From Trichoplax sp. H2 (Eukaryota > Placozoa > Uniplacotomia > Trichoplacea): a stretch of 64,000 nt of DNA. Under the pieces are notes generated by a model. It did not search any database, was not told the DNA's origin, and was given only the letters and a program-made list of their open reading frames with translations. The position numbers and the translations under genes were made by a program. The DNA lies in NCBI GenBank assembly GCA_003344405.1, contig NOWV01000092.1, forward strand, positions 62,001 to 126,000, written 5' to 3'. Shown in pieces: positions 49,201 to 63,540 of the stretch. The first letter of the stretch is position 1. The number at the start of each line of letters is the position of its first letter.

Positions 49201-52200
49201 TGAAAAAGTAATTTCTGTGATATAACTTTCACAATACAGTAATCAATATCATGTAATATTAGGATATGAATTAAATCTATTTGGATTGCCTTTTAGAAAT
49301 TAGGTATTTTATCAATTTTGGACGAAGAAAGTATCTATCCTAAAGCCTCTGATAAGACATTTATTGAAAAATTGAAGAAAAATCACGACGGAAAATCGCC
49401 TAAATTTAAACTTCCAAAAATGTCTTCTAAAAACAAGGCACACTTTGAAATCGAGCATTATGCTGGAACAGTACGTACTGATAATTTAAAAAATTTAGTG
49501 AGAAGTTTCCATATACTGAGTGTCCTTAATGAACCCATAAAACTAGGTTGGATACACTGTGATGGGATGGTTAGAAAAGAATAAAGATCCTTTAAACGAC
49601 AGCGTTGTTGATTTATTAAGAAAATCAACAGATCCAATCATTGCTAGTTTATTTGCAGACCATCAGCCTGAAGGTAAATGAAGATTGCAGGACTAAATTA
49701 AGCTTTCTTATTCTAAAAAGCCTAATCAATGTTTACGACACAAAAGAAGTCTTGTGCTTAATATGGGTTACTAGGTTTTAACTTTAGTTAAATGCTATTC
49801 TGACATACGCAATTATAGCAACTTGTACACTCCATCCAAACTTAATACCACTGCACATGGAAAAATGCCTTTTAACCATGCTTAGATAATTTAAATTTAT
49901 AATTTATTGTCTGTTTATATAGGCAGTCGAAAGAAGGGTAGTCAGTTTTTGACAGTCAGCCAGCTCCACAAGGTAGGTTTGATTCTGATCTTATTCAAAT
50001 TTGAAAACGTAACAGAGTCTCTCGACACTGATTATTAAACCAATAAGCCAAAAAATAGCTTTATTTGCGTGTTTTAGACAGAAATTGATTCATAGTAAAC
50101 AAATATAATAGCAATTCAATCGCAATAAACTGATAATAATATTTCCTAAAATATTTCACAGGAACAACTGGAAAAATTGATGGTCAATTTACGAAATACC
50201 ACGCCACATTTCGTACGTTGCATTATACCAAATGAGAAGAAAAAGCCAGGAATCATTGAAGCAAATCTCGTTCTACATCAATTACGTTGTAATGGTGTGC
50301 TAGAGGGCATAAGAATTTGTCGTAAAGGTTTTCCAAATAGAATTATATTTTCCGAATTTAAACAGCGGTAATTGTAAATTATAATTTTTATAACTGCATA
50401 CCCACCCACAATCATTCACTTCAATACATACTATAGGTAGACTAATAGAATTTCGGTATTTCGTTTATTTCACTATGCAACAGCTATGCAATTCTGGCAC
50501 CAGGTGCTATTCCTTCCGGAATGTTTATGGATGGCCGAAAGGCAGCTGCTAAACTTGTTGATGCCCTTCAATTAGAGCCCAATGAATTTAGAATGGGAAC
50601 AACTAAGGTTAGCTTGATAGCGTCACTTTATTTTCCACGAAAATTATTTTATTTTTACGCTCAATGGACTAGGAAATGGAATAATTTTTAACTCGACATT
50701 GTATTCTAATTTAAAGTTATCACGAATGTTATTGAAGTAAAATTACTATTTACTTCCATGATCAGGTATTCTTCCGTGCTGGAGTTATTGGAAGACTTGA
50801 GGAATCTCGTGATGAAAAATTATACGCTATCCTTTCCAAATTTCAAGCGCGCATGAGAGGTTTTCTGATGAGAAAAACCTTCCAAAAAATGCAGGAGCAA
50901 AGGTTAGCTAGTGAATATATATGGGCTAATTTGCAGGCCTACAGTGGCTATATGAGAAATATTGTAAGTTATGACCTTTTTTGGTTATAATCTTCCTTTC
51001 AAATGACATACAGATCTGGGTTGCAAATCATTCAACGTAACGTTCGCAAATATATTGTACTGCGTAATTGGCAATGGTGGAGATTATTTACCAAGGTATG
51101 TACAAATTGGAACAAATATAAAGTTAAAGTACTGTATAGATATTATTGCGATTGTAATCACTTTTACATCTACTCTGACTGGAATTGTGTACAGAAAGAC
51201 TATCGGTATCGCTTTTAGTGTCTGCTTATTACAATATTTCGTCATTATTTTAGGTTAAACCATTACTTAATGTTGCACGATCAGATGAAGAACTAAAACA
51301 CATGCAGGAAGAGGTAAATGCAGGACCGAACTATAGTGAAGGAAATCTGACTTCGTCAATCTTAATTAATCTTTAGCAATTAAATTTTAGTTCTACTGCC
51401 GTTGTAGTTAACTACAAGAATAAACATTTTATTATAAATAAATCCTTTATAATATTTAATTTACATTTAAATATCAAAATCGTAATGTTGCTATCGATAG
51501 CTTAATCGAACTTTGGATAAGTCACAAAAAGAAGAATCACTCCGAAAAGATCTTGAGGAGCAAAACACAAAATTGGTGGAAGAAAAGCAACAGCTATTTA
51601 TGGATTTACAAAGGGTAAGATGCAATAATACAAGTCCAATGTTGTGCTTAATGTGGTTAATACTGTACTAAAATATAAACGATTCATTCTTGTACTTATT
51701 CTCAATGAAATTGCAATTCTGGACAATATTATTAATAGGAACAAGATGCTTACGCTGATGCTGAGGATAAAATTGTCAAATTGGAAAGCATTAAGAACGA
51801 TATGGAAAGTCAAATACAAGAGTTAAATGACCAATTAGAAGAAGAAGAAGACAACAACGCTCAAATATCACAAGTTAAGCGTAAGCTAGAAGCTGAAGTT
51901 GAAAACCTACGTACAGACATAGAAGATATAGAGGCTGCGTTGCAAAAGGTTACATCTGAAAGTCTAAATATATCTGATTTACAGTATTATCATATATCAA
52001 CTTTGAAGTATTTTTCGAATTTCTTAATTAATAAACTCATTCTTATAGTCTGATCAAGAAAAACAAGCTAAAGATGATGCTCTTCGATCAATAACTACGG
52101 AGCTAGATGAATGTCAGGAAGCAGTAGACGCCTTGACTAAAGATAAGAAAGCATTGGAAGAGAAAGAATTAGTAAGATCCAATCGTTCAACTTCAATTAA

Positions 52201-55200
52201 ATTTCATGATTTTTATTGTAGCTAGAAAAAGCGTTTAACCATTAATTGAAATTAAATTAGGAATTGAGCAATTTGTTAGAAGCTGAGGAAGATAAAAGTA
52301 ACCATTTGACTAAAGTTAAGAACAAGTTAGAAACTTCACTGGAAGAGGTATCTTACTTGTCAAAAATACCACATCAAGATATATAAAATGTGCTATTAAC
52401 AATTAGCTTTGCACATCACAACAACTTGATATAAAATTTTCGAACACTTTTTAGTTACAATCGCATTTGGATAGCGAAAAGAAACATACATCAGATTTAG
52501 ATAAAGCTAAGAGAAAGCTTGAATCTGAAGCTAAGGTATATCTATTACGCTAAATGACGATCAGTATTCGTAAAAATGTGACATGAAAAGTTTACTGAAT
52601 GAAATCATCATGTGGTGCTTGAACTAACAGCCATAAAATTTTACTCTTTTATTAATAGGTAGCAAATGAGAAGATAAATGAAATGGAAGGCAACGTTAAA
52701 TTAGCTGAGGAAACAATTCACAAGTTAGTTGTGGTTTTGCTTGACAATTTTTACTACATTTAGAGTGAAATCAGTGGAAGTTGCCACTAATGTATTCGTT
52801 TTATTATATATAAATAAGAGTTTCATCCCATTTTGACTTTTTAGTTACTGTACGTAGATAGTTGAAGATCTTGTGAGGATAGCATAAAAGCAATCATCCG
52901 TAAATAGCTAGATCAGTTATATACTGTGTATCATTATATTAGGTTCGACTTTAGTGGAGCATTACAACATTAAAACAGTTTTCTCGCTAACATTTAGAAA
53001 TATATTATATCTTTTTACAAGTTACGAGTATAATAATTAATTACTGTATATCGTTAAAAAACGACATTAACTATTATTGGAGCTAAAGATGATTTATTTT
53101 TGGGATTTATTAGGAGAGATAATGAAATTTCCAAACTTGGACAAAGCTTGGAGGATGAAAGAACTACAGTAGCAGCATTACAGAAGAAGCTTCGCGAAGC
53201 TCAGGTAAATAATATTACGTTGACATCAGTATTCCAGATATCACTTATATGATGCATAAATCGCTCAGTAAAATTTACACTAATAAACATTATTTCATTC
53301 TTGCTTATTAGTCTCGCATTGACGAATTAGAAGAAGAATTTGACAACGAACGTGTACTAAAATTAAAAGTACGATCGCTAGTTGCTAAAATATTTCAGAT
53401 CATTTAGAAAGATATCGTAGACGTAGATTTTGCCGTGAGCTATCCTAATTAAAGTATTACTGGTTATCATTAGATCGAGAAACAAAAAGCTGAGTTATTA
53501 CAAGAACTTGATGAACTGAATGAGAAATTAGATGAAGCAGGAGGAGCACATGTTCTCCAGGTAAATTTGGATGAAGTTTACATATAGCAGTACAATGTTC
53601 TAGTAAACATGATCGTACTTCGCTTTAAGGCTTTAAATCCAAATATTGATTGATTACTGACGGCTTTAATCCTTATACAGACTGATTTAACTAAAAAACG
53701 AGAGGCAGAAATTAATCGATTACAATCTGAAATTGAAAGTCGTACTAAGCAGCATGGAAGTCAGGTTGCCAGTATGAAAAAGAAACACAATGAAATTATC
53801 GATGAATTAGAGAATCAAGTTGAAACTTTGCAGCGAGCTAAGAACAAGTAAGGCCTTTGTCTTCAATTGCATAAGATTATAATTATGCTTGCATTTAATC
53901 TTAAAAACCCATCTTATAATGTCAACATAGAGCGGTTAATAACTTACCCGTTGAATCATTTCATTTTGCTGTCTTCTACTGTTTAATTTTATAGGTTAGA
54001 AAGTGAAAAGCAACATCTTTCTGGTGATCTAGATGAATTACAAAGTAACCTAGAATCACTGACTAAAGCGAAGGTTTGTATTCCTGGCTTCTGTATTTCC
54101 AATCGTACCGTAAAAATATTGCCATTTGATAAATATCTGCATTTCTAATCATTTCTTAATTAGAATTCCAGCGATAAGCAATTGAGGCAGTTAGATGAAC
54201 AGTATAATGAAGCCTCTGCTAAGGTAATGCTTGAAAGGAAAGTTTATTTTCCATTTCTTGTTATATCGTACTCGCTAGCATTGTGTTAATAAATCCGACT
54301 CGATTCTACATTTTTGTTTTAAATATTAACAAATATTTAAATTTTAGGTTGATGAACAGGAGAAAATTATCGCCGATTTACAGGCAGCACTGCAACGTTT
54401 GCAAGCTGAGAATAATGAATTATCTGAACAAGTGGAAGATGGCGAGTCCAAAATTAATTCATTAACGAAAGCTAAAAAAGGACTTGAAAGCCAATTGGAA
54501 GAATTGAAACGTAAATTTGAAGATGAATCTCAGGTAATATTATTTGATGCAATATATAGAGTTGATTCTTGACTTATGATAGAGTAAAGTGGGACAAAAT
54601 CCATACCATAATGCCATAACATTTTTGGTCTTATCTTCGGTAAATTGATAGGCACGATCTAGTGTTTCTAATAACGTTAAGAATTTACAAGCTGAACTAG
54701 AACAAACACAAGAATTACTTGATGAAGAACAAGAAAGTAAAGCTGAATTACAACGTCAGTTAACAAAAGCAAATGCAGATGCAGCTACTTGGCGTAATAA
54801 GTATGAAATTGATGGCGCGCAACGAGTGGAAGAACTCGAAGATATCAAGTAAGAATTTACAATTTAATGACATAACTAATAAAAAATTTCATTATAAAAT
54901 AGTCCATTATAATCGTTGCTGGTATAGTGTATAATAGTAATGTTTACTCTAAACTGTTTCTTGGTAATCTGATGTGTTTAATTGCATTTTATTTAAATAC
55001 ATAGGCGTAAATTGACAGCAAAATTAACTTCCGCTGAAGAATTAGCTGATGAATTTCAAATGAAATTTTCAAGCGCAGAGAAATCTAAAAATCGTTTATC
55101 TACTGAAATGGAAGATTTACTGCTTGACTTAGAAAGGGTAAGTACTACATTTTGGTAGCTATAATTGAGTTATTTCGATTGTAATTAAAAAAAATGTATT

Positions 55201-58200
55201 GACCAATGATCGCTAAAGTATCTCATGATATGATATCTAAAAACTCTACAATGAAGAAATTTTGGAATTAATTTTTAATTTTATTTTGACAATGTATCAT
55301 TCTAGGCTCAAAACCAGTGTGCTGCTATGGAGAAAAAACAACGCAAAGTTGATGCGCAGACCGCTGAATGGAGGAATAAGCACGATACATTAACTATTGA
55401 TTTAGAGAATGCACAACGTGAATACAGAGAGCAATCCACTGAGGTATATCTTGTTGTTAAATGAAAGAGATAGCAATAGGATTTCGTAAATTTTATCATT
55501 TTAATCTTCTCAACCTTTAACTTGATCTCTGAATGTAGTTATTTAGAGTTAAAGGCAGCTATCAAGAAACTGCCGAATTAGTTGACGGATTACGCCGAGA
55601 GAATAAGCAATTGCAAAGTATATTCTTTTGAACTATAACTAGTCATTCCGATATAAATTTTAATTAGAACTATATTGACTTACATATTCTAGATATCATC
55701 TACTTTAAGTATGATAAATTAACTAATTTGTTAACTCTGAATTTATAGATGAGTTGAGCGATTTATCGGAGCAATTGAATTCAGATGGTCGAAATGCAGC
55801 CGAAATAGAAAAAGTACGTCGAAAATTAGAAGTTGAAAAAGAAGAGATAGCCCTGTTGCTAGAAGAAGCCGAAGCTAGTTTAGAACAAGAAGAGAATAAA
55901 GTTCTTCGCATGCAACTGGAACAGTCGCAATTAAAACAAGAATTTGAACGACGAATTCATGAAAAAGAAGAAGAAATGGAAGGATTACGGTAATTTCTGT
56001 ACTGTTATGATATTCTAATGGATAGTTTACCAGGCCACATATAGAAACAATTACGTTCAGTTTAATATCCAATAAGCGCTATAGTATAGCAATAGCTTCC
56101 GGGAAATAGATTTATAATTGATATATTTTCCATTCCATAGTAAAAATCATCAACGTCAACTTGAGGCCGTTAATAACAGTTTGGGATCTGAATCGAAATC
56201 TAAGTCAGAACAGGTAAAGAAGATACAGTATTAAATCAAATAATCTTAGAATAAATTCTAAATATAGCTAAAATGATGAATTTTTAAGCACTTAAATGAC
56301 AATTTGAACGATCTAGCATTAAATTTCATTTACTGAAAGGAAATTTTAATTATATTTAGATTCGCTTAAAGAAAAAATTAGAAGCCGAAATTACCGAATT
56401 GGAATTAACCTTAGAAGCTGCTAACAAGGTCATCATCCCTGATAAATTACAAAAATGATATATTTTAGCTAGCCGATTATATTCATATTATTAAATAAAA
56501 TTAGAACTAAAATTGCAAATATACTTCTATAATTTTAAAATTACAGAGTAATGCTGATTTGAATCGGTCAGTCAAAAAGTATCAATCCCAAGTTAAGGTA
56601 ATAAAATCGATGGCATTTTAAAAAATTAATTAACGCTGTACAGGGCTAAAATTACTCAATAAATACTCAAAGCTTTAAGAAAATGTATAATTACAGTTCA
56701 TTTTCAGAAGATTTTCAATTTATTGATGACTCGGATCACGCTTATGATGTTATAAATTTATTTTCATATAGGAATTGCAATCTATGATTGATGATGAGCA
56801 AAGAGTGCATGAAGATTATCGGGATAAAGTACAAAAGGCCGAGCGAAGAGCTAATGACGTCCTTGGAGAATTGGAAGATTTAAGAGCCTCACTTGAACAG
56901 GTTTTTAATTATCGTACTTGTGTAATATAGTCTAGCATGAAAGATGATTGATTAATTGTAAATATACCATTACAATAACATCCCTCTTTCTCATGGTGAG
57001 ATTATAATTAAAATTACTTCCTATAATTTAATTAATTAATTAAATCTTCAATAGTCGGAACGTGTTCGAAAACAACTGGAAGTTGATCAGATTGATCTGC
57101 AAGAAAGAGTTCAAGATTTAACAACTAGTAACTCTGCTGCTCTTGCAACCAGAAAGAAGTTGGAAACGGAAATTGAAAGCTTACATGTAAATTTATTTAT
57201 GTCTCGACTGTATAAATTGTTCAATTTTGCAGACAGCTATCCATCTTTAAGTATTAATTGGAAGCTTGGTAAATCATTTTAGGAAGAAATTGAAGAATTA
57301 GAAGGCGAAGCTAAAAGCGCTGAAGATAAATATAAACGTGCCAATGAACAGGTTTGTAAAACAAAGCAATGGAGTTTAATGGATATAGACATTACTGTAT
57401 ATGTCCCAATTAATAATAATTATTTATTATGAAAGAAAGTATGAGTAAAATTATATCTAATATTTTATTTTTCGCTTACAGATTGCTAGACTAACATCAG
57501 AGATCGCAACAGAGCATGATGAGGTTTCAAAACTCCTCAGTAATAATGCAGCATTGGAAAAGCAAATGAAAGAAATGGAAGCTAAACTTAATGATAGCGA
57601 ACTAGCTGGTGGCAAGGCATCGAAACGCCATGTTACTAAGTTGGAAGCTAGAGTACGTTTCGTATATATGAAATTAAGATGACATTTATTAGGATAGAAT
57701 CTAAGCATTAATTAAGCTGCCAGATATATAAATAGTAATTTCGTATGGCTTTTGGTATTTACATATGTCATGTTACTATTTCGTTTATCGGAATAGATTC
57801 GTGAATTGGAAGCTGATCTTGAGGCAGAAACGAAGCAAAGCCAAGAAGCTACTAAGCAATTGCGTAAGAATGAACGCCGTCTGAAGGAATTGCAATTTAG
57901 CGCGGAAGAAGATCGCAAGAACTTAGAGCGTACGCTGGCTGCAGCAGAAAAGAATAATCATAAGATGAGAGTACTTAGACGACAGCTTGATGAAGCTGTA
58001 AGTTGAAAGTATCAGTAGCAGCCTTCAATGATCTGTGAACTATGTTTCACCATGTGCAATATACAACTCAATACTTTGAAAATTGTGCTTTATTTCAATT
58101 GATTTCGCATTTTAATATGTTATGCAATAGGAGGAGCAAACTACACAGTATCAATCTAAAGTAAGAAAATTACAGCATGAGATAGAAGAATGTGAGGAAA

Positions 58201-58534
58201 GAGCAGAAGCTGCAGAGTCGGCATTAGCTAAAGCTAAATCTCGAGCTCGTATAGGTGCTGGGTCAGGAGTCGGTGGAAGGAGATTATCGGGCCGACCAGG
58301 AAACGATTATTATAGGGTAAAAACATAATCTTATTTAAGCTGTTAGCAATTCTACTCTGGAGCACTGTATACTGTATATTCGAGTTGTATTTAAAAGGAT
58401 ATGTTGAAGCAGCCCTTTTAACCAATAAATATTTTTATTTTTGATAAACGTAGTCAAGAAGATCAGAATCTGGAGAATTTAATAATAGTAACAGTACAAG
58501 TGTCAACGAAAATGAAGGACAAGAGTCCGATTAA
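43264..58534 (+). CDS. MYH9/10/11-like: Myosin II heavy chain, non-muscle/smooth type
   Basis: Actin-based motor of the cell cortex and cytokinesis. The start ATG at 43264 opens [20 protein letters not shown]. Checked exons are 43264-43428, 43856-43999, 46251-46407, 46561-46588, 46935-47034, 47324-47413, 47592-47655, 47814-47912, 47994-48097, 48254-48392, 48523-48641, 48725-48817 and 48895-48951, all in phase. Motor landmarks in order: [25 protein letters not shown]-loop GESGAGKT, switch I NNNSSRFGKF, ADVESYLLEKSR, switch II and relay [24 protein letters not shown], and the actin-binding and SH1/SH2 helices with [18 protein letters not shown]. The neck has two IQ-like segments ([30 protein letters not shown]), then the coiled-coil rod to about 58.2 kb. 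The tail has RRLSGRP and RRSESGE and ends EGQESD (stop 58532-58534). Intron 2 is 2.25 kb. I did not sum the rod exons; the family is usually about 1,960 residues. Confidence 0.96.
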
Positions 58535-61190
58535 ACTAGTTATCAGAATTAAAGGCCATATTTATAAGGATGTTGTATTTTAGCTGTTAAATAGTTCATT
58601 TAAGACTTTTAAGCAGTTTGGCATCTAAAACCGACTCCATTTTCATTTGGTATCAACTATGTTGAGGAAAATTTTTACTATATGTATCCAATTGTCTGTC
58701 CTTTAACTGTAAACTTAATTGCTCCTGGCGATTTATATTGACGATGTTGTAATTGTGTTTTATGAAATTATTACTGTTACTGTTTGGAAATGGTTAGTAG
58801 TTGATATTGGATAGCGATGTTAATGCTATTAGTGCTATTTGTATCGACAAAATGTGGCAAAGTTAGTAATTTCTGTATGTACGTATATAATGAATGTCTT
58901 AATTGTAATCTTTTTGCTAATTACATTAAGTCGTTGGTTAAATGAAACCTTGGTCAAAGCCTGTCTAGTTCTGTTTCAAACTTGATATAGTCGCTTATCA
59001 GCTCATATTCACTCTTGCATTATCTAAAAATGTTCGACTTTCTACTGAATGGAACATTGCTTGTGTTAAAAATATTTGCTGTTCTGGAGTTTAACTGTAC
59101 TACTTGTAATATTGTGGTTTAGTGTTTTTTTGGATAGTATTTTTCCATGCATGGTTGGGATTTAACTGTTTTTAATTTTCATTTATAATCAGCCTACATA
59201 TTTTACAATGTTAGTTCTCTCTTGCAATAATAACTAATGATAGCTGGAATTTTTTATTTTATTTGTTTTTCAATTATCATTGAATGATAAATAGGTCGAT
59301 TTTAGGTACTAAAGCCTTTTCTGGTTTTGAGTGGTTATCTTAAGTTTAATATAGTTGGAATGAATGATTATTGCCGTGATAATCACCATTTCAGTATATT
59401 TAATCGGTAATAGTCTTTGAAATACACTTGTCATCTGCATCTTCAAGTGCTTACTGTAAAAGAATATTTTATATTTTATTACATTTTTGTAGTATGGGAT
59501 AAGATAAGCCTGTTGATATTTTAGTAATAACATGGTACCATAAAATGATTAATTACTGAGAAGTCGTTTTATTTCTTTACCATCTTCACTTCTGCGGATT
59601 ATGTCAGGGCTGATGGATATCCTTAGTAATCTGTTATGTTAGTGCAAGTCGTGAATTGATATAAAGATTAGATTATTTCCGTAAATGTATACAGGCATGA
59701 TTGAAAAGATACAGTAGTAGTTGAGGTTCTAATCTATCTATATAAGATATCATTATTGTATGATTATATTATTAGTAAGGTAAGCAGCAATTGATAGCTC
59801 TGTTTCTGCGAAATATATTAGCATGATATTATACTTTAGCGCTTATACTCTTTCGACTATACTGTTACTGCATGGTGCTATTCCTTCACCCATTAAGTGT
59901 GACAAAATCTCCAATTTTATGATTCTCCTATACAGTCTAGTGTTATATATACATCAATCACGCAGGTTACCGTACTGCATTGATTAGTAGATAATATAAT
60001 TCCATATACCTTGGGTTATCCATATATCCATCAATGAGCGTTGTTATGGAGATTGATTCCATTTTATCCATGCATTATTCGATTATTTGAGTCAGTCATT
60101 AAGTTCATTAATTAATAGGGATCCATTCTGTTCGCATGCTGCGTGCTGTAGTTAGTCAGATATATACCATTGCATGATATAAGAAGTACTGTTCTATACC
60201 GATGAGGTTTACGAGATATACTCTACAACACCGTTTGAAATCTATATAATGTAATTGATATGCCTAACTTGAGATTTATGTATAATTGTTAATCTATTAG
60301 ATAAAGTGCTGGTTCATTTTCGTTTCAGCAAAAAAATCCACTATATAGTACATCAAGACTGTATAATTACTTAACCTGCATTGCTGAAGACTATGAGAGC
60401 ATATATGTACGAAATAAGTTTGCAGATGATGATAAAGGAAAATGAGCTAAAATGCAACAGAATTGTGTAAGACGGCCAGTAATCATTAGCTTTATGAAGC
60501 AAGTCTAGCGTAATTTAGGTCTTTAATTAATTGGTATTTTTTGAATACCAAATAATAATTTTTAATTTTTTAACACAGATATTATGTAGACATTAGGTAT
60601 ATCTACCCGTACAGCACAAAGATTTAGATCGATGATTCGTATTTCTTGAATATACAATTTTAGTCTCATTTTTACGTAGCCGTTGTGTGAATTATAATAT
60701 CTACCATGAAGAGGGATAAATCATCATTTGGCAGTCTAGATCTATAAGATTTTTTAAATGTAAAGTTACAGTTTAATTTCTGTGGTTATACTCGTATAAA
60801 GTGAATAGAAAATGGTTTTGGTCGATATTATTTCTTGAACATATAACTGGGTTTCATTTTTATACAATGGTTCTGCGCTCATGAATTGGATAGAAAAAAG
60901 GTCGATCCTATTTCTCAAATTTCAAAATTACGATTTAATTTTGTACAATGGCTATGGGAATTTTAATTAAAGTATATCGTAATTTAGATTTATAATTAAT
61001 AGGTGTATCTTGAATGCAAAAAGGCGATTTGATTTTGACCCAGGCGTTCTATAAATTATTGTTATAGTGCATATACTGTATATAATCAAGGCATGCTTAC
61101 GATCCAGCCAAAATGAAATGTTTCAGGTCTATCATACACATATTTCTTGCATGCAACATTTCAGTTGAACTAATTTTACATGTCCGTTAC
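58535..61190. other. Myosin 3' UTR and downstream intergenic DNA
   Basis: No exon is recognisable. The first part is T-rich and should include the myosin 3' UTR. From about 60.5 kb onward, phrases such as CGTTGTGTGAATTATAATAT and AAAAGGTCGAT recur irregularly, like decayed copies of the 125-bp repeat that follows. Confidence 0.5.
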
Positions 61191-61191
61191 G

Positions 61192-61690
61192 TGAATTATG
61201 ATATACGTATAATTAATGCTTGCTGATCATTCTTACAATAGGATATAGAAAAGGTCGATAAAATTGCTAACGTGTATGCAAGATTGAAATTGAAATTCTC
61301 TTGTACATCCGTTGTATGAATTTTGATATACGTATAATTAATGCTGGCTGATCATTCTTACAATAGGATGTAGAAGAGGTCGATAGAATTGCTAGCATGT
61401 ATGCAAGATTGAAATTGAAATTCTCTTGTACATCCGTTATATGAATTTTGATATACGTATAATTAATGCTTGCTGATCATTCTTACAATAGGATGTAGAA
61501 AAGGTCGATAGAATTGCTAGCATGTATGCAAGATTGAAATTGAAATTCTCTTGCACATCCGTTATGTGAATTTACATACGTATTTATTAATGCATGCTGA
61601 CCATTGCCTCCATAGAAAGTGATTTCCATCGGTAGCACTTCTTGCAGGTATGAAAAATTGAATATTAATTTTCTACAGCCGTTTTATGAA
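61192..61690. repeat. Tandem repeat, 125-bp unit, three near-identical copies plus a decayed fourth
   Basis: Copies start at 61192, 61317, 61442 and about 61566. Each carries GATATACGTATAATTAATGC, CTGATCATTCTTACAATAGG, GGTCGATA, TGTATGCAAGATTGAAATTG and TCTTGTACATCCGTT. The second and third copies differ at only a few positions, so the expansion is recent. The fourth is interrupted after GCATGCTGACCATTGC. Confidence 0.93.
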
Positions 61691-61958
61691 TTGAATATAA
61701 AATGCTAATCTTATTTCTTATAATTAAAGTTGCACTTTTAATTAACTTGCATACCGCCATTCTGTCATTCATGCGTGTTTTAAAAGCGGACATTATTTTA
61801 TTTTTCAAATGAAACATAATAAAGCAATCATTGGTTGCCAAGTACGCTAAAATTCAGAGAAGAGGCCGATGCGTCTACGGGCTACATCAAAAAAAGATGT
61901 TGTATCGCTAAACAAATAATAACAGTTTTAGTGTTGCTTCAGTTCTTGCGACCTGGAG

Positions 61959-62585
61959 CATGTTGACGGGCTCGACTGAGTACCATGTCGTACAGTACTG
62001 TAGAAAGATTTCGGATATTGATATTTTGGCCAATATACTTTATGACCACTTTAAAACTATTAGGCTGTATGTCATGCAACGTTCTAAAGTTTCTATACGT
62101 CAATTCTATATCAATCAATCGATTAATCAAGCAAAACAAGCTATTCTACCTAATTCTACCAGCAGTAAGCAAAACTGGATTCGCATGGACCGGCCCGACT
62201 GATGCACAAAGTCGTCCAGTACATACTGTAGAAAGATTTCGGATATTGATATTTTAGCCAATTTACTTTATGACCACTTTAAAACTATTAGGCTGTATGT
62301 CAAGCAATGATCTAAAGCTTCTATACATCAATTCTATATCAATCAATCGATTAATCAAGCAAAACAAGCTATTCTACCAGCAGTAAGCAAAACTGGATTC
62401 GCATGGACGGGCTCGACTGATGCACCATGTCGTACAGTACTGTAGAAAGATTTCGGATATTAATATTCTCGCCAATTTACTTTATGACTACTTTAAAACT
62501 ATTAGGCTGCATGTCATGCAATGATCTAAAGTTTCTATACATCAATTCTATATCAATCGATCGATTAATCAAGCAAAAGTTGGAT
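61959..62585. repeat. Tandem repeat, ~213-228-bp unit, three copies
   Basis: The block GAAAGATTTCGGATATT begins at 62003, 62231 and 62444. Units open with a GACGGGCTCGACTGA-like block followed by a TACAGTACTGTAG palindrome. They also share CTTTATGACCACTTTAAAAC, ATTAGGCTG, and TCAATCAATCGATTAATCAAGC. The unit is distinct from the 125-bp family just upstream. Open frames across it are by-products. Confidence 0.93.
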
Positions 62586-63260
62586 TAGCATGGAGCTTCG
62601 TCACCATGACTATTAAGATAGGATTTGAGCTAACCATGGTAAGCATCTGTTGCACCAGCCATGCCCTACCCTACAGTTTCCTTGCCATTGCAATATGAGC
62701 CTTTTCATAGAAAAGGCTATAGCCTGGCTATTGACTTTGAACACAGTACTATCCATATTGGACTGTCTCTGACGTGTATCACTCATCATACTATCTATAG
62801 CCGTAGTGTCAGCGGTTCCTTTGTTTCATTGTTTGAAAATGGTTCGAATGGCATGGGAGTTGATGCGAGTGGATGGGGACAACCGTCATCGCGTCAGTCA
62901 TCATTCCTACAGCCGTGGGCGAGTCATTTCCAAAGATGATGTCACCTGTAGCGATTGACTTGCTACTCTGCTGTACAGTACGCTATACGGTACACTGTAC
63001 ACTGTAAACTGGACAGAATAAATTAAATTAAATTATAAATTAATTATACTGTACAGTAAACTTTGGTACAGTTTACACTACTATAATGTGGTGATATAAC
63101 CGCTAATTTGGATGGCAATCGCGGATAATGGATTATTTCAGACATAGTACACCAGTCAGTGGGCTATATGGTAGACAGACTCATATCATCATCATTGGCG
63201 ATTTTATAAAATTCATTCATTCATCGTGCAGTAGACATTGGTCCGAATCCTGCAGTACAG
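62586..63260. other. Intergenic DNA with GTAC palindromes; possible promoter of a gene to the right
   Basis: A 92-codon plus frame (62661-62939) has no recognisable domain and I do not call it. From 62970 to 63070 the sequence again becomes rich in TACTGTACAGTA variants and TAAATTAAAT runs, resembling the spacer upstream of XPO6. Confidence 0.4.
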
Positions 63261-63279
63261 TACGTACTGTAGGTCATTT

Positions 63280-63540
63280 CAAAATTGTAAGTACTGTACA
63301 GAGTGGACTGTACTGTACTGTAGCTGACCTACATAGCTATGGGTGACATCTTTTTTACTCAGGCTGTAGGATACAGTAGTGGTCAGCGGAAATACTCATG
63401 TCTGATCATGATGAAGTACAGTACTGCACACTGTGGACTGCATACTGTAGTTGGCCTGCATCGCTATGGGTGACATCTTTTTTACTCAGGCTGTACGATA
63501 CGGTAGCGATCAGCGGAAATACTCATGTCTCGTCATGACG
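63280..63540. repeat. Direct repeat, ~127-bp unit, two copies
   Basis: The blocks GCTATGGGTGACATC, TTTTTTACTCAGGCTGTA and CAGCGGAAATACTCATGTCT occur at about 63337-63400 and again at 63463-63527, joined by a GTACAGTACTG-rich stretch. Mismatches are few. Confidence 0.88.
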
